Shown here: piece after piece, positions 9,354 to 17,144 of the stretch
How positions within the stretch are numbered: the first letter of the stretch is position 1
How the letters are laid out: each line of letters opens with the position of its first letter
NCBI GenBank assembly: GCA_003222115.1
Contig: QHUL01000051.1
Location: 62,001-126,000, forward strand
Direction of reading: 5' to 3'
DNA: 64,000 bases
Source of the DNA: Gemmatimonadota bacterium
GTDB lineage: Bacteria > Gemmatimonadota > Gemmatimonadetes > Gemmatimonadales > GWC2-71-9
Translations under genes and position numbers: made by a program
Notes under the pieces: model-generated
What the model was told of the DNA's origin: nothing
Databases searched by the model: none
What the model saw: the letters and a program-made list of their open reading frames with translations, nothing else

Positions 9354-10268
9354 ATGATGTTGAAGAAGTGGATCATCGCCGCCGTCGCCGTCGCAGTCAT
9401 CGGTCCCGCATGGCTCGCGGCGCAGCAGCCCCCGCGCCCGCCCCGCGCCCCGCGGGCACCGCGCGGCTTTGCCTTCTCGTACAGCGACAACCGCGGCCGC
9501 ATCGGCGTGGTGGTCCGGACGGACGCCTCGCCCGAGAGCGACAAGCTCGGCGCCAAGCTCGAAGCGGTGACCCCGGGCGGACCGGCCGAGAAGGCGGGGC
9601 TCAAGGCCGGGGACATCATCACGAAGTTCAACGGGACGGGGCTCGCAGGCGTGAAATCCGAGGACGAGGACGAGTCCGGACCCGGGAAGAAGCTGATCGA
9701 GCTCGCCCGCAAGCTCGCGCCCGGCGACACGGTCCAGATCGAATATCGGCGGGGCGGTGACACGAAGACGGCGACGCTCGTGGCCGAGGACATCGACATG
9801 GCGTGGAGCTTCGTCGCGCCCCACATCGCCCCCACGCCCATGCCTCATCTCGATGGCCCGGAGATGATGATGGAGCCGCGAGCATTCGGTTTCTGCTTCG
9901 GCGACAGCTGGTGCGAGCTCGACCTCGTGACTCTGAACGGGGACCTGGGAGAGTACTTCGGGACCAAGGAGGGGATCCTCGTCGTCAAGGCGCCCGCGGA
10001 CTCGAGCCTGCCGCTGAGGGCCGGCGACGTGATCCTCTCGATCGCCGGGCGGAAGCCGACCTCGCCCGCCCACGCGATGCGGATCCTGCGCTCCTACGAG
10101 GCGGGTGAAACGGTGTCCATCGAACTGATGCGCAAGCAGAAGCGCATGACCGTGGCGTGGAAGGTCCCGGAGCCCGAAGCGCGTCACATGCGGCGGCCGC
10201 GCGGGCGCGAGGAGCAGAGCCACTACCGGCGGGTGGTGCGGACGCGGCTCGGCGCCCGCTGGGTCTAG
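9354..10268 (+). CDS. Secreted or membrane-anchored protein with two PDZ domains
   Basis: 304 residues starting MMLKKW, chosen because ggagg lies about 9 bases upstream. An N-terminal hydrophobic segment (WIIAAVAVAVIGPAWLAAQ) is a signal peptide or anchor, followed by a Pro/Arg-rich stretch. The first PDZ domain (GRIGVVV... LEAVTPGGPAEKAGLKAGDII) is near residues 45-135. The second (ILVVKAPADSSLPLRAGDVIL) is near 205-265. No protease domain is present. Together with the sigma/anti-sigma pair upstream, it may act as a periplasmic sensor or adaptor that binds peptide C-termini; this is inferred from context. Confidence 0.85.
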   Translation: MMLKKWIIAAVAVAVIGPAWLAAQQPPRPPRAPRAPRGFAFSYSDNRGRIGVVVRTDASPESDKLGAKLEAVTPGGPAEKAGLKAGDIITKFNGTGLAGVKSEDEDESGPGKKLIELARKLAPGDTVQIEYRRGGDTKTATLVAEDIDMAWSFVAPHIAPTPMPHLDGPEMMMEPRAFGFCFGDSWCELDLVTLNGDLGEYFGTKEGILVVKAPADSSLPLRAGDVILSIAGRKPTSPAHAMRILRSYEAGETVSIELMRKQKRMTVAWKVPEPEARHMRRPRGREEQSHYRRVVRTRLGARWV

Positions 10269-10278
10269 GAGGGGCGGG

Positions 10279-12189
10279 CTAGCCGCGTCGCGCGGCGGGC
10301 AGGGCCTGGTCGAAGGCGGCGAACTCGAACGGCTTGGGCACGCACGGCCGGCCGGTGGAGGCGAGGAAGGTCCGGACCTGCTCGTCCACGAGTTGCCCCG
10401 TCGTGAAGATGATGCGGTCTGCGTGCTGGGGGTCGTTCGTCTGGAGCTCCCGGTACAGCTCTTCGCCCGAGACGTCCGGCATCCGCATGTCCACGATCAC
10501 GGCGTCGAACCTGCCTTCGCGCAGCCGGCCGAGCGCCTCCCGGCCGCTGGACGTCGTCTCCACTTCGTGGCCCCGGCCCGCCAGGTAGCGTTGCAGCGAT
10601 ACGCGCACCGACGCTTCATCATCCACCACGAGAATCTGCAGCCGGTCGCCCTGCAGCGGGACGAGGGGTATCGCCTGGGACTCGCCCGAGGCGCGGTGCG
10701 TGACGATCGGCACTTCCACGATAAAGCGGGCGCCTCCCTGCGGTGCGTTCTCGGCCCAAATGCGACCCTCGTGCTCCCGCACGATGCCGAGCGAAATGGA
10801 GAGCCCCAGCCCGGTGCCCGAGCCGGTCGGCTTGGTCGTGAAGAAGGGGTTGAAGATGCGCTCGAGCAGGTTGGGGGGGATGCCGGGACCGGTGTCCTCG
10901 ACGTCGATGCGGATGACCGCCCCCGTGCGCCGCGTCCGCACGATCAACCGCTGCGACTCGCGGGGTGACTTCTCCATCGCCTGCTCGGCGTTGGTGACGA
11001 GGTTCAAGAACACCTGTTGCAGCTGATGGGCGTCCGCCATCGTCTCGGGGATCTGCTCGTCGTAGTCGCGCGTCACTTCGATGCCGCGCACCCGTAGCTC
11101 GTAGCCCCGGAGCTCGAGCGTGTCGTCGAGCACCTGGTTCACGCCCGTCGGCGTCCGCTCCGGTTTGTGTTGGCGCGCGAAGGTGAGGAGGTTCTGGACG
11201 ATGCGCGAGGCGCGCCGCGCCTCGGCGTAGATCATCTCGGCCGCCGTGCGCTGGTCGGGCGGGAAGCGTTTCTCGGTGAGCAGCAGCTGCGCGAACGCCG
11301 AGATCCCCGCCAGCGGATTGTTCAGCTCGTGCGCCACGCCGGAGACGAGCTGCCCGATGGCCGACATCTTCTCGGACTGGATCAGCTGCTCCTGCAGCAT
11401 CTTCTGGTCGGTCACGTCGCGAATCACGCACAGCACCTCTTCGTCCTTCTGCGGCGTCGAGTACGTGACCTGGATCGTGCGGTACTCCCGGTCCTTGCGG
11501 ATGAACGTCGTCTCGAACAACCCCGTCTCCCCCGCGAGCGCCTTCTGGAAGTGCATCAGGGCCTTGGGGAGCTCGTCGTCCGGGAGCAGCGGCGCGAACC
11601 ACTGGCCCACGAGCTCCTGGCGGGGGTAGCCCGAGATGTTCTCGGCGGCGTGGTTGAAGGTGGTAAAGCGGCCGTTGGCGTCGAGCGTCACGATCGCGTC
11701 CGAGGCGGACTCGAACAGGTTGCGGTAGCGCGCCTCGGACCGGGCCAGGGCGTCCTGCGCGCCCTTTTCCTCGGTGATGTCGCGCAGCGACGCCACGGTG
11801 CCGACGAGGTCGCCGTCGAGCACGAGCGGAGTGGTGGAGACGGCGACGTTGCGCTCCTCGCCGTCCGCACGCACGACGGTGGTCTCGTAGCGCTGCTGCT
11901 CGCCCTCGAACGCCCGGTGCTCGCGCTCGGCGACGTGCTGCCGCTCCGCCGAAGCGACGAGATCGTCGATGGCCGTGCCGGGGAGATCGGCGAGCCGCCG
12001 GCCGAACAGCTCGGCGGCCGAGCGGTTGGCGGTGAGGACTTTGCGGTCGAGACCGGTGACCACGACGGCATCCGCGAGCGCTGCGACGATCTCGGCCGCG
12101 ACACGCAGCGGGTCCAGCGCCGGGGGCTTCGGTGTCATCGTGGGGGCCCGAAGCCCCCGCGTGGGCGCAGCGCCCCGGCTCTTACTCAT
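10279..12189 (-). CDS. Hybrid histidine kinase: PAS-PAS-HisKA-HATPase-receiver
   Basis: 636 residues with no membrane segment, so cytosolic. Two PAS domains (about 33-140 and 155-270) precede the phosphoacceptor H-box (GQLVSGVAHELNNPLAG, His about 286), the ATP domain (VFLNLVTNAEQAM; DTGPGIP; GTGLGLSIS) and a C-terminal receiver domain (ILVVDDEASVR; acceptor Asp about 567 in VIVDMRMPD; Lys in VPKPF). The first ATG overlaps the stop of the upstream diiron-enzyme gene (ATGA). An internal ATG at 12138 (MTPKPPALDP) lies just after a GC-rich stem-loop and is a plausible alternative start. Translational coupling suggests a joint role with that enzyme. Confidence 0.92.
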   Translation of the reverse strand: MSKSRGAAPTRGLRAPTMTPKPPALDPLRVAAEIVAALADAVVVTGLDRKVLTANRSAAELFGRRLADLPGTAIDDLVASAERQHVAEREHRAFEGEQQRYETTVVRADGEERNVAVSTTPLVLDGDLVGTVASLRDITEEKGAQDALARSEARYRNLFESASDAIVTLDANGRFTTFNHAAENISGYPRQELVGQWFAPLLPDDELPKALMHFQKALAGETGLFETTFIRKDREYRTIQVTYSTPQKDEEVLCVIRDVTDQKMLQEQLIQSEKMSAIGQLVSGVAHELNNPLAGISAFAQLLLTEKRFPPDQRTAAEMIYAEARRASRIVQNLLTFARQHKPERTPTGVNQVLDDTLELRGYELRVRGIEVTRDYDEQIPETMADAHQLQQVFLNLVTNAEQAMEKSPRESQRLIVRTRRTGAVIRIDVEDTGPGIPPNLLERIFNPFFTTKPTGSGTGLGLSISLGIVREHEGRIWAENAPQGGARFIVEVPIVTHRASGESQAIPLVPLQGDRLQILVVDDEASVRVSLQRYLAGRGHEVETTSSGREALGRLREGRFDAVIVDMRMPDVSGEELYRELQTNDPQHADRIIFTTGQLVDEQVRTFLASTGRPCVPKPFEFAAFDQALPAARRG

Positions 12190-12857
12190 TCGTACGTTGC
12201 GACCATCGCCTCACGCATGTAGGAGAGGCTCTTGTGCGCGGAACCGGTCACGGCCTTGGGGCTCTCGCCCCGCTGCACGCAGGCCTTGATGATCTCCAGC
12301 GCGTGGATCGGATGCTCGTCGTCGTACTTCGCGTGCTCCTCGAGCCACCAGCGTCCGCGCGGCCCGATCTTCTCGTTCTTCGCGAGCCCACGCAGCGCCT
12401 TCTCGGAGATCTTCTGCGCCACGCCCTCCACCGCGTAGTTCGTCGCCGACACCGCCTCGCCGAACGGCGCGGTGCGGCACATCTCGGTGAGGTAAGCGTG
12501 GAACTCCTTTACCTCGTCAATCATGGGCTCCGGGGTCTGGAAGCGCACCCGAGGAACATTGAAGCCATCTCCCATCGCGCGCCACATGGCGTCGTGCCGG
12601 CGCTCGACCCGGATGTTGTCCCGGAAGAACGCCTTGCCGTCTTCCGGTGAACGGTCGAGCAACGTCTGCAGCCACTGGGGAAAGTCGCGAATGATGGGAT
12701 AGAACGCGACCAGGAAGTCCTGGATCTTGCCGTCGATCAACGCATTCTCCGACGCGTGGATGATCACGGGCGTGTCGAGGATGGCCTCCCGCTGCGGCTC
12801 CAAGGTGGCGTCCAGTTCTGCCACCCAAGCCGGGTGGGGGGTAACCTGCACGGACAT
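12186..12857 (-). CDS. Heme-oxygenase-like diiron oxidase (HDO / TenA-CADD fold) of unknown substrate
   Basis: 223 residues, all-helical. Candidate metal ligands are arranged as E85xxH88, E144 and H175xxxD179xxH182, the spacing expected of the heme-oxygenase-like diiron family that includes UndA and CADD-type enzymes. TenA proteins share the fold but not the full ligand set. Known HDO members activate O2 to cleave, desaturate or N-oxygenate small substrates, or to modify their own side chains. AAGGAG lies about 7 bases before the ATG. A PadR regulator is divergent, with several inverted repeats between, and the stop overlaps the start of a hybrid histidine kinase. The substrate cannot be read from the sequence. 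Confidence 0.8.
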   Translation of the reverse strand: MSVQVTPHPAWVAELDATLEPQREAILDTPVIIHASENALIDGKIQDFLVAFYPIIRDFPQWLQTLLDRSPEDGKAFFRDNIRVERRHDAMWRAMGDGFNVPRVRFQTPEPMIDEVKEFHAYLTEMCRTAPFGEAVSATNYAVEGVAQKISEKALRGLAKNEKIGPRGRWWLEEHAKYDDEHPIHALEIIKACVQRGESPKAVTGSAHKSLSYMREAMVATYE

Positions 12858-12936
12858 GATGGCTCCTTCCAGGGCGCGACCGAGAGAGGCTGCAACGAGC
12901 CCCCTAATCTACCGCGGCCGTGGAATCGCGCAACTT

Positions 12937-12955
12937 CAAGTCGTATTGTGACTTG
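12937..12955. promoter_or_regulatory. Inverted repeat between diiron enzyme and PadR genes
   Basis: Perfect 6-base arms caagtc / gacttg separated by 7 bases, about 80 bases upstream of the diiron-enzyme start. It could be an operator on that side of the divergent region; no promoter was assigned to it. Confidence 0.35.
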
Positions 12956-13012
12956 TGCCACACATCCGGACCGACATTCGACCACTCGGAGTCTAACCGG
13001 TTGCCCCTGAGC

Positions 13013-13030
13013 GTGTTGTGGAGGCAACAC
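13013..13030. promoter_or_regulatory. Inverted repeat gtgttg-N6-caacac upstream of padR-type gene
   Basis: Perfect 6-base arms with a 6-base centre, midway between the divergent starts. It may be a protein-binding site or a short hairpin. No T-run follows, so a terminator is unlikely. Confidence 0.35.
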
Positions 13031-13054
13031 AGCACGACTTTCGGGCTTGTGGCT

Positions 13055-13081
13055 GACGATATATCTTCTAGCAGTATCGTC
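13055..13081. promoter_or_regulatory. Candidate PadR operator (gacgata-N13-tatcgtc)
   Basis: Perfect 7-base inverted arms separated by 13 bases, in the most AT-rich part of the gap and about 28 bases before the regulator start. PadR proteins are dimeric winged-helix repressors that usually bind palindromes in their own promoter, so this is the best candidate for autoregulation. Confidence 0.45.
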
Positions 13082-13083
13082 AC

Positions 13084-13107
13084 GTTACATCTTAACCGTG
13101 AGGTAAC
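13084..13107. promoter_or_regulatory. Inverted repeat gttac-N14-gtaac just before padR-type start
   Basis: Five-base perfect arms directly before the GTG at 13109. It lies beside the repeat at 13055-13081, so the two may form one composite operator. The gaggt inside it could also serve as a weak ribosome-binding site. Confidence 0.3.
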
Positions 13108-13108
13108 A

Positions 13109-13639
13109 GTGCGAAGACATGTGGGATGGGAGGCGTTCGCCTTCGGTTTCGGACCCCGCGGGTGGGGCGCACGCCGTCGGCGTCAGTGGTTCGAGGCGGG
13201 TGACATGAAATACGTGATCCTCAAGCTGCTGCGCGACAAGCCGCGCCACGGCTATGAGGTCATGAAGGAGCTCGAGGACCAGCTACGCGGCTGCTACTCC
13301 CCGTCGCCCGGCACCGTGTACCCCACGCTGCAATGGCTGGAGGACGAGGGCCTCGTGGTTGGGAAGGACGTCGAGGGCAAGAAGGTTTACGAGATCACCG
13401 ATACGGGACGCCGCTTCCTCGATGAGCACAAGGACGTGGTCGAGGACATCTTCGAGCGCGTGCGCGAGGCCGTGGACCGCGCCGTGGGCGGTACCATGGC
13501 CGAGATCAACCGTGGGGTGGGCCGGCTAGTGAAGGCCGTCTACCGCACCGGCTGGCGCGCGAAGGAAGACGGCATGCGGCACAAGGTCGCTGAGGTGCTC
13601 GCGCGCGCGGCCGAAGAGATCGAGACGCTCGCGGGCTAG
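13109..13639 (+). CDS. PadR-family transcriptional regulator
   Basis: 176 residues if started at GTG 13109. This start keeps the Gly/Phe/Arg-rich leader ending RRRQWFEAGDMKYVILKLL that many long-N-terminus PadR proteins carry. An internal ATG at 13205 is the alternative. The winged helix is clear (DKPRHGYEVMKELED, SPGTVYPTLQWLEDEGLV), followed by a C-terminal helical dimerisation region. It is divergent from the diiron oxidase/histidine kinase pair, and several inverted repeats lie between. It probably represses itself and possibly that pair; the ligand is unknown. Its 3' end overlaps the end of hcrB by 4 bases. Confidence 0.88.
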   Translation: MRRHVGWEAFAFGFGPRGWGARRRRQWFEAGDMKYVILKLLRDKPRHGYEVMKELEDQLRGCYSPSPGTVYPTLQWLEDEGLVVGKDVEGKKVYEITDTGRRFLDEHKDVVEDIFERVREAVDRAVGGTMAEINRGVGRLVKAVYRTGWRAKEDGMRHKVAEVLARAAEEIETLAG

Positions 13640-14610
13640 CCCCGCCGCTGCCGCAGCTCTTCGAGCGCGGCCTTCACGTACACGCGGGTCATCTGCTTCC
13701 GCCACGACAGGTCGAAGTCGGTATTGTCGAGCGGCTTGGCGGGGCGGTAGGCGGCGGCGGCGGCCGCGGCGATCGCGTCGTCGCCGAGCTCGCCGTCCCG
13801 CAGTGCCGCGGCGGCCTCGGGGATCTCCTGAGGCCAGCTCGCGACGCCGCCCAGCACGATGCGGGCGTCCGTGACCCTCCCGCCCTCCCGTCGCACCCAG
13901 GCCGCGACGCCCAGCACGGGGAAGTCGAATGAGCCACGCCGCCGCAGCTTGTGATAGACCGCGTCCCAGCCGTCGGGAGCCGGGAGGCGTACCTCGACCA
14001 GGATCTCGTCGGGCTGCTTGGTGAGGTAGTTGATGCCGTCGTTGTGGTAGAACCGCCCCGCCGGAATCACGCGCTCCCCCTGCGGGCCCACGAGCAGGAA
14101 CTCCGCCCCGATCGCGACCGCGACGGGCGCCACATCCGAGGAGCTCACCGCCCAGCAGCGCGGCGAGGACGGCGCCACCCAGCAAATGTGCCCGTCCTTC
14201 TTCATGCAGAAGTCGATCGCCTTGCGCCATTCGTACGTCTGGTCGTAGTAGTTGCAGCGCGTGTCGAGACACAGGTTGCCACCCAGGGTGCCCATGTTGC
14301 GGAGCAGTGGGGTCGATACGAGCGCCGCCGCGTGGGCGACGGCTGGATACGAATGTTGGAAGGTTGGAAGGTTGGACAGCTCGGTCAGGGTGACGCACGT
14401 TCCAACATTCCAACCTTCCAACCTTTTCAACTCGGGAATCGCCATCAGCGAGATGACGGTGCGCGGCTCCTGGTGTCGCCGCTTCATGTTCGGATACAGG
14501 TCCGTGCCGCCTGCGACGTACATCCCATCCGGACCCGCGTCGGCCTTCATCGCCAACGCCTCCTTGAGCGTCTTTGGCTGCAAGTACTTGAAGGAAGGGA
14601 GCCGGAGCAT
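13636..14610 (-). CDS. hcrB: Molybdenum hydroxylase FAD subunit, 4-hydroxybenzoyl-CoA reductase beta type
   Basis: 324 residues of the CO-dehydrogenase/xanthine-dehydrogenase FAD-subunit fold (YVAGGTDLYPNMKRR, NMGTLGGNLCLDTRC). It has an insert of about 40 residues with Cys119, Cys135, Cys143 and Cys152. Their 16-8-9 spacing equals that of the extra [4Fe-4S] ligands described for Thauera HcrB, and ordinary xanthine dehydrogenases lack them. That cluster is associated with electron flow toward the Mo site, so the enzyme may act as a reductase. It is the last gene of hcrC-hcrA-hcrB; its start touches the hcrA stop. Odd feature: residues about 66-87 include two translated 8-base-repeat arms. No CoA-ester pathway genes are in view, so the substrate is unproven. 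Confidence 0.8.
   Translation of the reverse strand: MLRLPSFKYLQPKTLKEALAMKADAGPDGMYVAGGTDLYPNMKRRHQEPRTVISLMAIPELKRLEGWNVGTCVTLTELSNLPTFQHSYPAVAHAAALVSTPLLRNMGTLGGNLCLDTRCNYYDQTYEWRKAIDFCMKKDGHICWVAPSSPRCWAVSSSDVAPVAVAIGAEFLLVGPQGERVIPAGRFYHNDGINYLTKQPDEILVEVRLPAPDGWDAVYHKLRRRGSFDFPVLGVAAWVRREGGRVTDARIVLGGVASWPQEIPEAAAALRDGELGDDAIAAAAAAAYRPAKPLDNTDFDLSWRKQMTRVYVKAALEELRQRRG
14351..14427. repeat. Inverted 8-base-unit repeat inside hcrB
   Basis: The left arm at 14351-14376 is built of aatgttgg and aaggttgg units. The right arm at 14401-14427 has the complementary ttccaaca, ttccaacc and ttccaacc units. The 24 bases between them encode the conserved-looking TLTEL strand. Both arms are translated (EGWNVG and NLPTFQHS). 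Confidence 0.85.
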
Positions 14611-17144
14611 CAGCGCCGCCGCCCTGCGGTGACCCCTACCGCCTTCTCCCGCCCTCTACCGCCTTCTCCCGCCCTGCCGTCCCCGCCCTCCCAGGGGGGA
14701 GCCACTCGCGTGGGCTCCGGCCACGGCAGGTCTGGGAACCCGAGCGGCCCGAACCGCGGCTCCTCGCCCTTTTCCTTGCGGCGCAGCGCCTTGAAGACCT
14801 TCTCCGGCGTAATCGGCACTTCGTCGATGCGGACGCCGACGGCATCGTATACCGCGTTCGCGACGGCGGGCGGCACGGGGAGGAGCGGGCCCTGCCCGCA
14901 CTCCTTCGCGCCGAATGGGCCATTCGGGTCGGGATCCTCGACGACGTAGGTGATCACGTCGCACATCTCGAGCGTGGTGGGACTCTTGTACTCGAGCAGG
15001 CTCGGAATCTTGTGCACCACGTTGCGGTTGCCGCGATAGGCCATTTCCTCCATCAGGGCCTCGCCCAGGCCCATGTAGATGGACCCCTCGATCTGGCCCA
15101 TCACGGCGGCGGCGTTGATCGAGCGTCCCACGTCGTGGGCGATCCAGATCTTCGGCACCCGCACGATGCCCGTGGCGGGATCCACGTCCACGAGGGCGAC
15201 GCACGCGCTATACGAGTAGGCAGGTGAGGGGCCGACCCCCGCGCCCCGGTACTTTCCGGCGCCGGCGGCCGGGGTGTATGAACCCACCGTTCCCACCGTG
15301 CCCGCGGCCGCTTCGGCGAGCTGCACCGCCTCGGCGAAGCTGATCCCGCGCTCGGGACTCGCCGCGTCGAATACGCGACCGCCCACGAACGTGATCCGCT
15401 CGACCGGTGCCTCGAGCTTGGGCGCCGCGTGCCGGGCGATGAGGTCGCGCGCCCGCTCCGCGGCCTGGATGGCGGCGTTTCCCGTCATCAGCGTCACGCG
15501 GCTGGAGTAGCTGCCGAGATCGACCGGAGTGAGATCGGTGTCCGCCGCGACCACGGCGATGTCGAAGGGGTCGAGACCCAGCACTTCGGCGACGATGATC
15601 GCGAGCACTGAGTCCGAGCCCTGGCCGATCTCGGTCGACCCGCAGAACACCGTCACGCCGCCGCCCCGGTCGCACTTGAGCTGCACGCCGGAGTGCGGCA
15701 TCGCATTCCAGTAGATCGGGAGTCCGGCACCCGTGATGTAGGAGGAGCAGGCGAGCCCCACGCCCTGGCCGTAGGGGAGCTTGCGATACCGCTCCTTCCA
15801 CCCCGATCCCGCGACGACCTTGCGAATGCACTCGGCGAGGCCCATGGAGCCGATGCGCAGCCAGTTCGCCGTGAGCGAGTGCGGCGGCACGAGATGCTTC
15901 AGCCTGAAGTCGGCCGGGTCGATCCCCAGCTGCTCCGCGATCTTGTCGAAGTGGACTTCCAGCGCGAACCGCGGCTGCGGCGTGCCGTGGCCCCGCTTGG
16001 GGCCGCAGGGCGGCTTGTTGGTGAACGCCCGCGCGCCCTGGAACTTGTAGCGGGGCACGTGATGGGTGACGGTCTGCAGGGCGCCCGTATAGTAGGTGCT
16101 CGCGACGCCGTAGGAGCCGTAGCCGCCGCCGTCGAGCAGCGACTTGAAGTGCATCGCGGTGATGGCGCCGTCCTTCTTCACCCCCGTCTTCACCCACATC
16201 AGCGTCGGGTGGCGGCCTCGATGGCAATAGAAGACCTCTTCCCGCGTGAGCGTGATCTTCACGGGACGGCCGGTCAGCATCGCGAGCTTCGCCACGACGA
16301 TCTCGTGGCTGAACGGGTCGCTCTTGCCGCCGAAGGCGCCGCCGTTCGTGGTCGCGATCACGCGCACTCGAGCGGGCGGGAGCTCCAGCACCTTGGCGAG
16401 CGCGCGGTGCACGTAGTGCGGCGTCTGGGTCGAGCTCCACAGCGTGAGCTTGCCGTCGGGCGACCACTCGGCGACCGCCGCGTGCTGCTCCATCGGGAGA
16501 TGGGTGTTCCCCTCGAAGAAGAGCAGGTCCTCCCGCACGAGCTCCGCCTCGGCGAAGCCAGCCTCCACGTCGCCGAATTCGAGGTTGATGAGCTTGTGCA
16601 GGTTGCCGTGATCGCCATAATCGTGGATGCGGGGCTCGGGATGCTCGACGGCGTCCAGGTGGTCCCTGATTGGCCGCAACGGCTCGTACTCGACCGCGAT
16701 CAGGTCGAGCGCCGCGGTGGCCACCTCCTCGCTGACCGCGGCCACGCCCGCCACCGGGTCGCCCACGAAGCGCGCCTTGTCGAGCGCGAGCGCGTGCTCA
16801 TCCTGGGAGACAGGCAGGATCCCGAACGGGATCGGGAGATCCTTCCCCGTGAGCACCGCCTTGACCCCGGGGAGGGTGAGGGCCCGTGCCGCGTCGATCC
16901 GGACGATGCGGGCGTGCGGATGGGGGCTGCGCAGCAGCTTGCAGTACAGCATGCGGGGGAGGGAAAGGTCGTCGGCGAACTTCGTCACGCCGAGCACCTT
17001 GGCCGTCGCGTCCACTTTGCGGAGCGCTTTCCCCACGACCCGGAAATCATGAGACGGTTGGACCAGGGGACGGTTGGAGGGTCCGCCGGGCGTCGTGGAC
17101 CCACCTTCCGACCTTCCAACCTTCCGCCTCTTACCGTCGGCCAT
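14610..17144 (-). CDS. hcrA: Molybdenum hydroxylase catalytic subunit, 4-hydroxybenzoyl-CoA reductase alpha type
   Basis: 844 residues binding the molybdopterin cofactor. The core shows DFRVVGKALRKVDATAKVLG, GGAFGGKSDPFSHE, NKPPCGPKRGHGTPQPRF and STEIGQGSDSV; the PCGPKRGHGTPQPR segment resembles HcrA more than xanthine dehydrogenase. At the position where the family usually has a catalytic Glu in a GxGE context, this protein has GAKECGQGP, a Gln near residue 751. ATG 17144 overlaps the end of hcrC by 14 bases. Both termini look altered: residues about 5-30 are encoded by 8-base repeats, and the last ~25 residues derive from a 20-base tandem repeat. Confidence 0.82.
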   Translation of the reverse strand: MADGKRRKVGRSEGGSTTPGGPSNRPLVQPSHDFRVVGKALRKVDATAKVLGVTKFADDLSLPRMLYCKLLRSPHPHARIVRIDAARALTLPGVKAVLTGKDLPIPFGILPVSQDEHALALDKARFVGDPVAGVAAVSEEVATAALDLIAVEYEPLRPIRDHLDAVEHPEPRIHDYGDHGNLHKLINLEFGDVEAGFAEAELVREDLLFFEGNTHLPMEQHAAVAEWSPDGKLTLWSSTQTPHYVHRALAKVLELPPARVRVIATTNGGAFGGKSDPFSHEIVVAKLAMLTGRPVKITLTREEVFYCHRGRHPTLMWVKTGVKKDGAITAMHFKSLLDGGGYGSYGVASTYYTGALQTVTHHVPRYKFQGARAFTNKPPCGPKRGHGTPQPRFALEVHFDKIAEQLGIDPADFRLKHLVPPHSLTANWLRIGSMGLAECIRKVVAGSGWKERYRKLPYGQGVGLACSSYITGAGLPIYWNAMPHSGVQLKCDRGGGVTVFCGSTEIGQGSDSVLAIIVAEVLGLDPFDIAVVAADTDLTPVDLGSYSSRVTLMTGNAAIQAAERARDLIARHAAPKLEAPVERITFVGGRVFDAASPERGISFAEAVQLAEAAAGTVGTVGSYTPAAGAGKYRGAGVGPSPAYSYSACVALVDVDPATGIVRVPKIWIAHDVGRSINAAAVMGQIEGSIYMGLGEALMEEMAYRGNRNVVHKIPSLLEYKSPTTLEMCDVITYVVEDPDPNGPFGAKECGQGPLLPVPPAVANAVYDAVGVRIDEVPITPEKVFKALRRKEKGEEPRFGPLGFPDLPWPEPTRVAPPWEGGDGRAGEGGRGREKAVGVTAGRRR
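14637..14676. repeat. Two tandem 20-base units at the 3' end of hcrA
   Basis: The unit taccgccttctcccgccctc is present twice with one difference at the last base. It encodes the Gly/Arg-rich tail of the catalytic subunit. A small palindrome (ccctcccaggggggag) lies just upstream in the gene and encodes PPWEGG. Confidence 0.8.
17053..17128. repeat. Inverted 8-base-unit repeat at the 5' end of hcrA
   Basis: One arm has acggttgg at 17054 and again at 17070, exactly two units apart. The other arm at 17101-17128 has ccttccga, ccttccaa and ccttccgc. They give HcrA an N-terminal extension (KVGRSEGG... SNRPLVQPS) with no resemblance to the family. The repeat stops a few bases before the hcrC stop codon. 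Confidence 0.75.

Noticed and set aside
12122-12160. GC-rich stem-loop (gggggc/gccccc) near the histidine kinase start as a terminator
   Set aside because: No T-run follows, and the kinase gene starts before it by ATGA coupling; it may only mark an alternative internal start.
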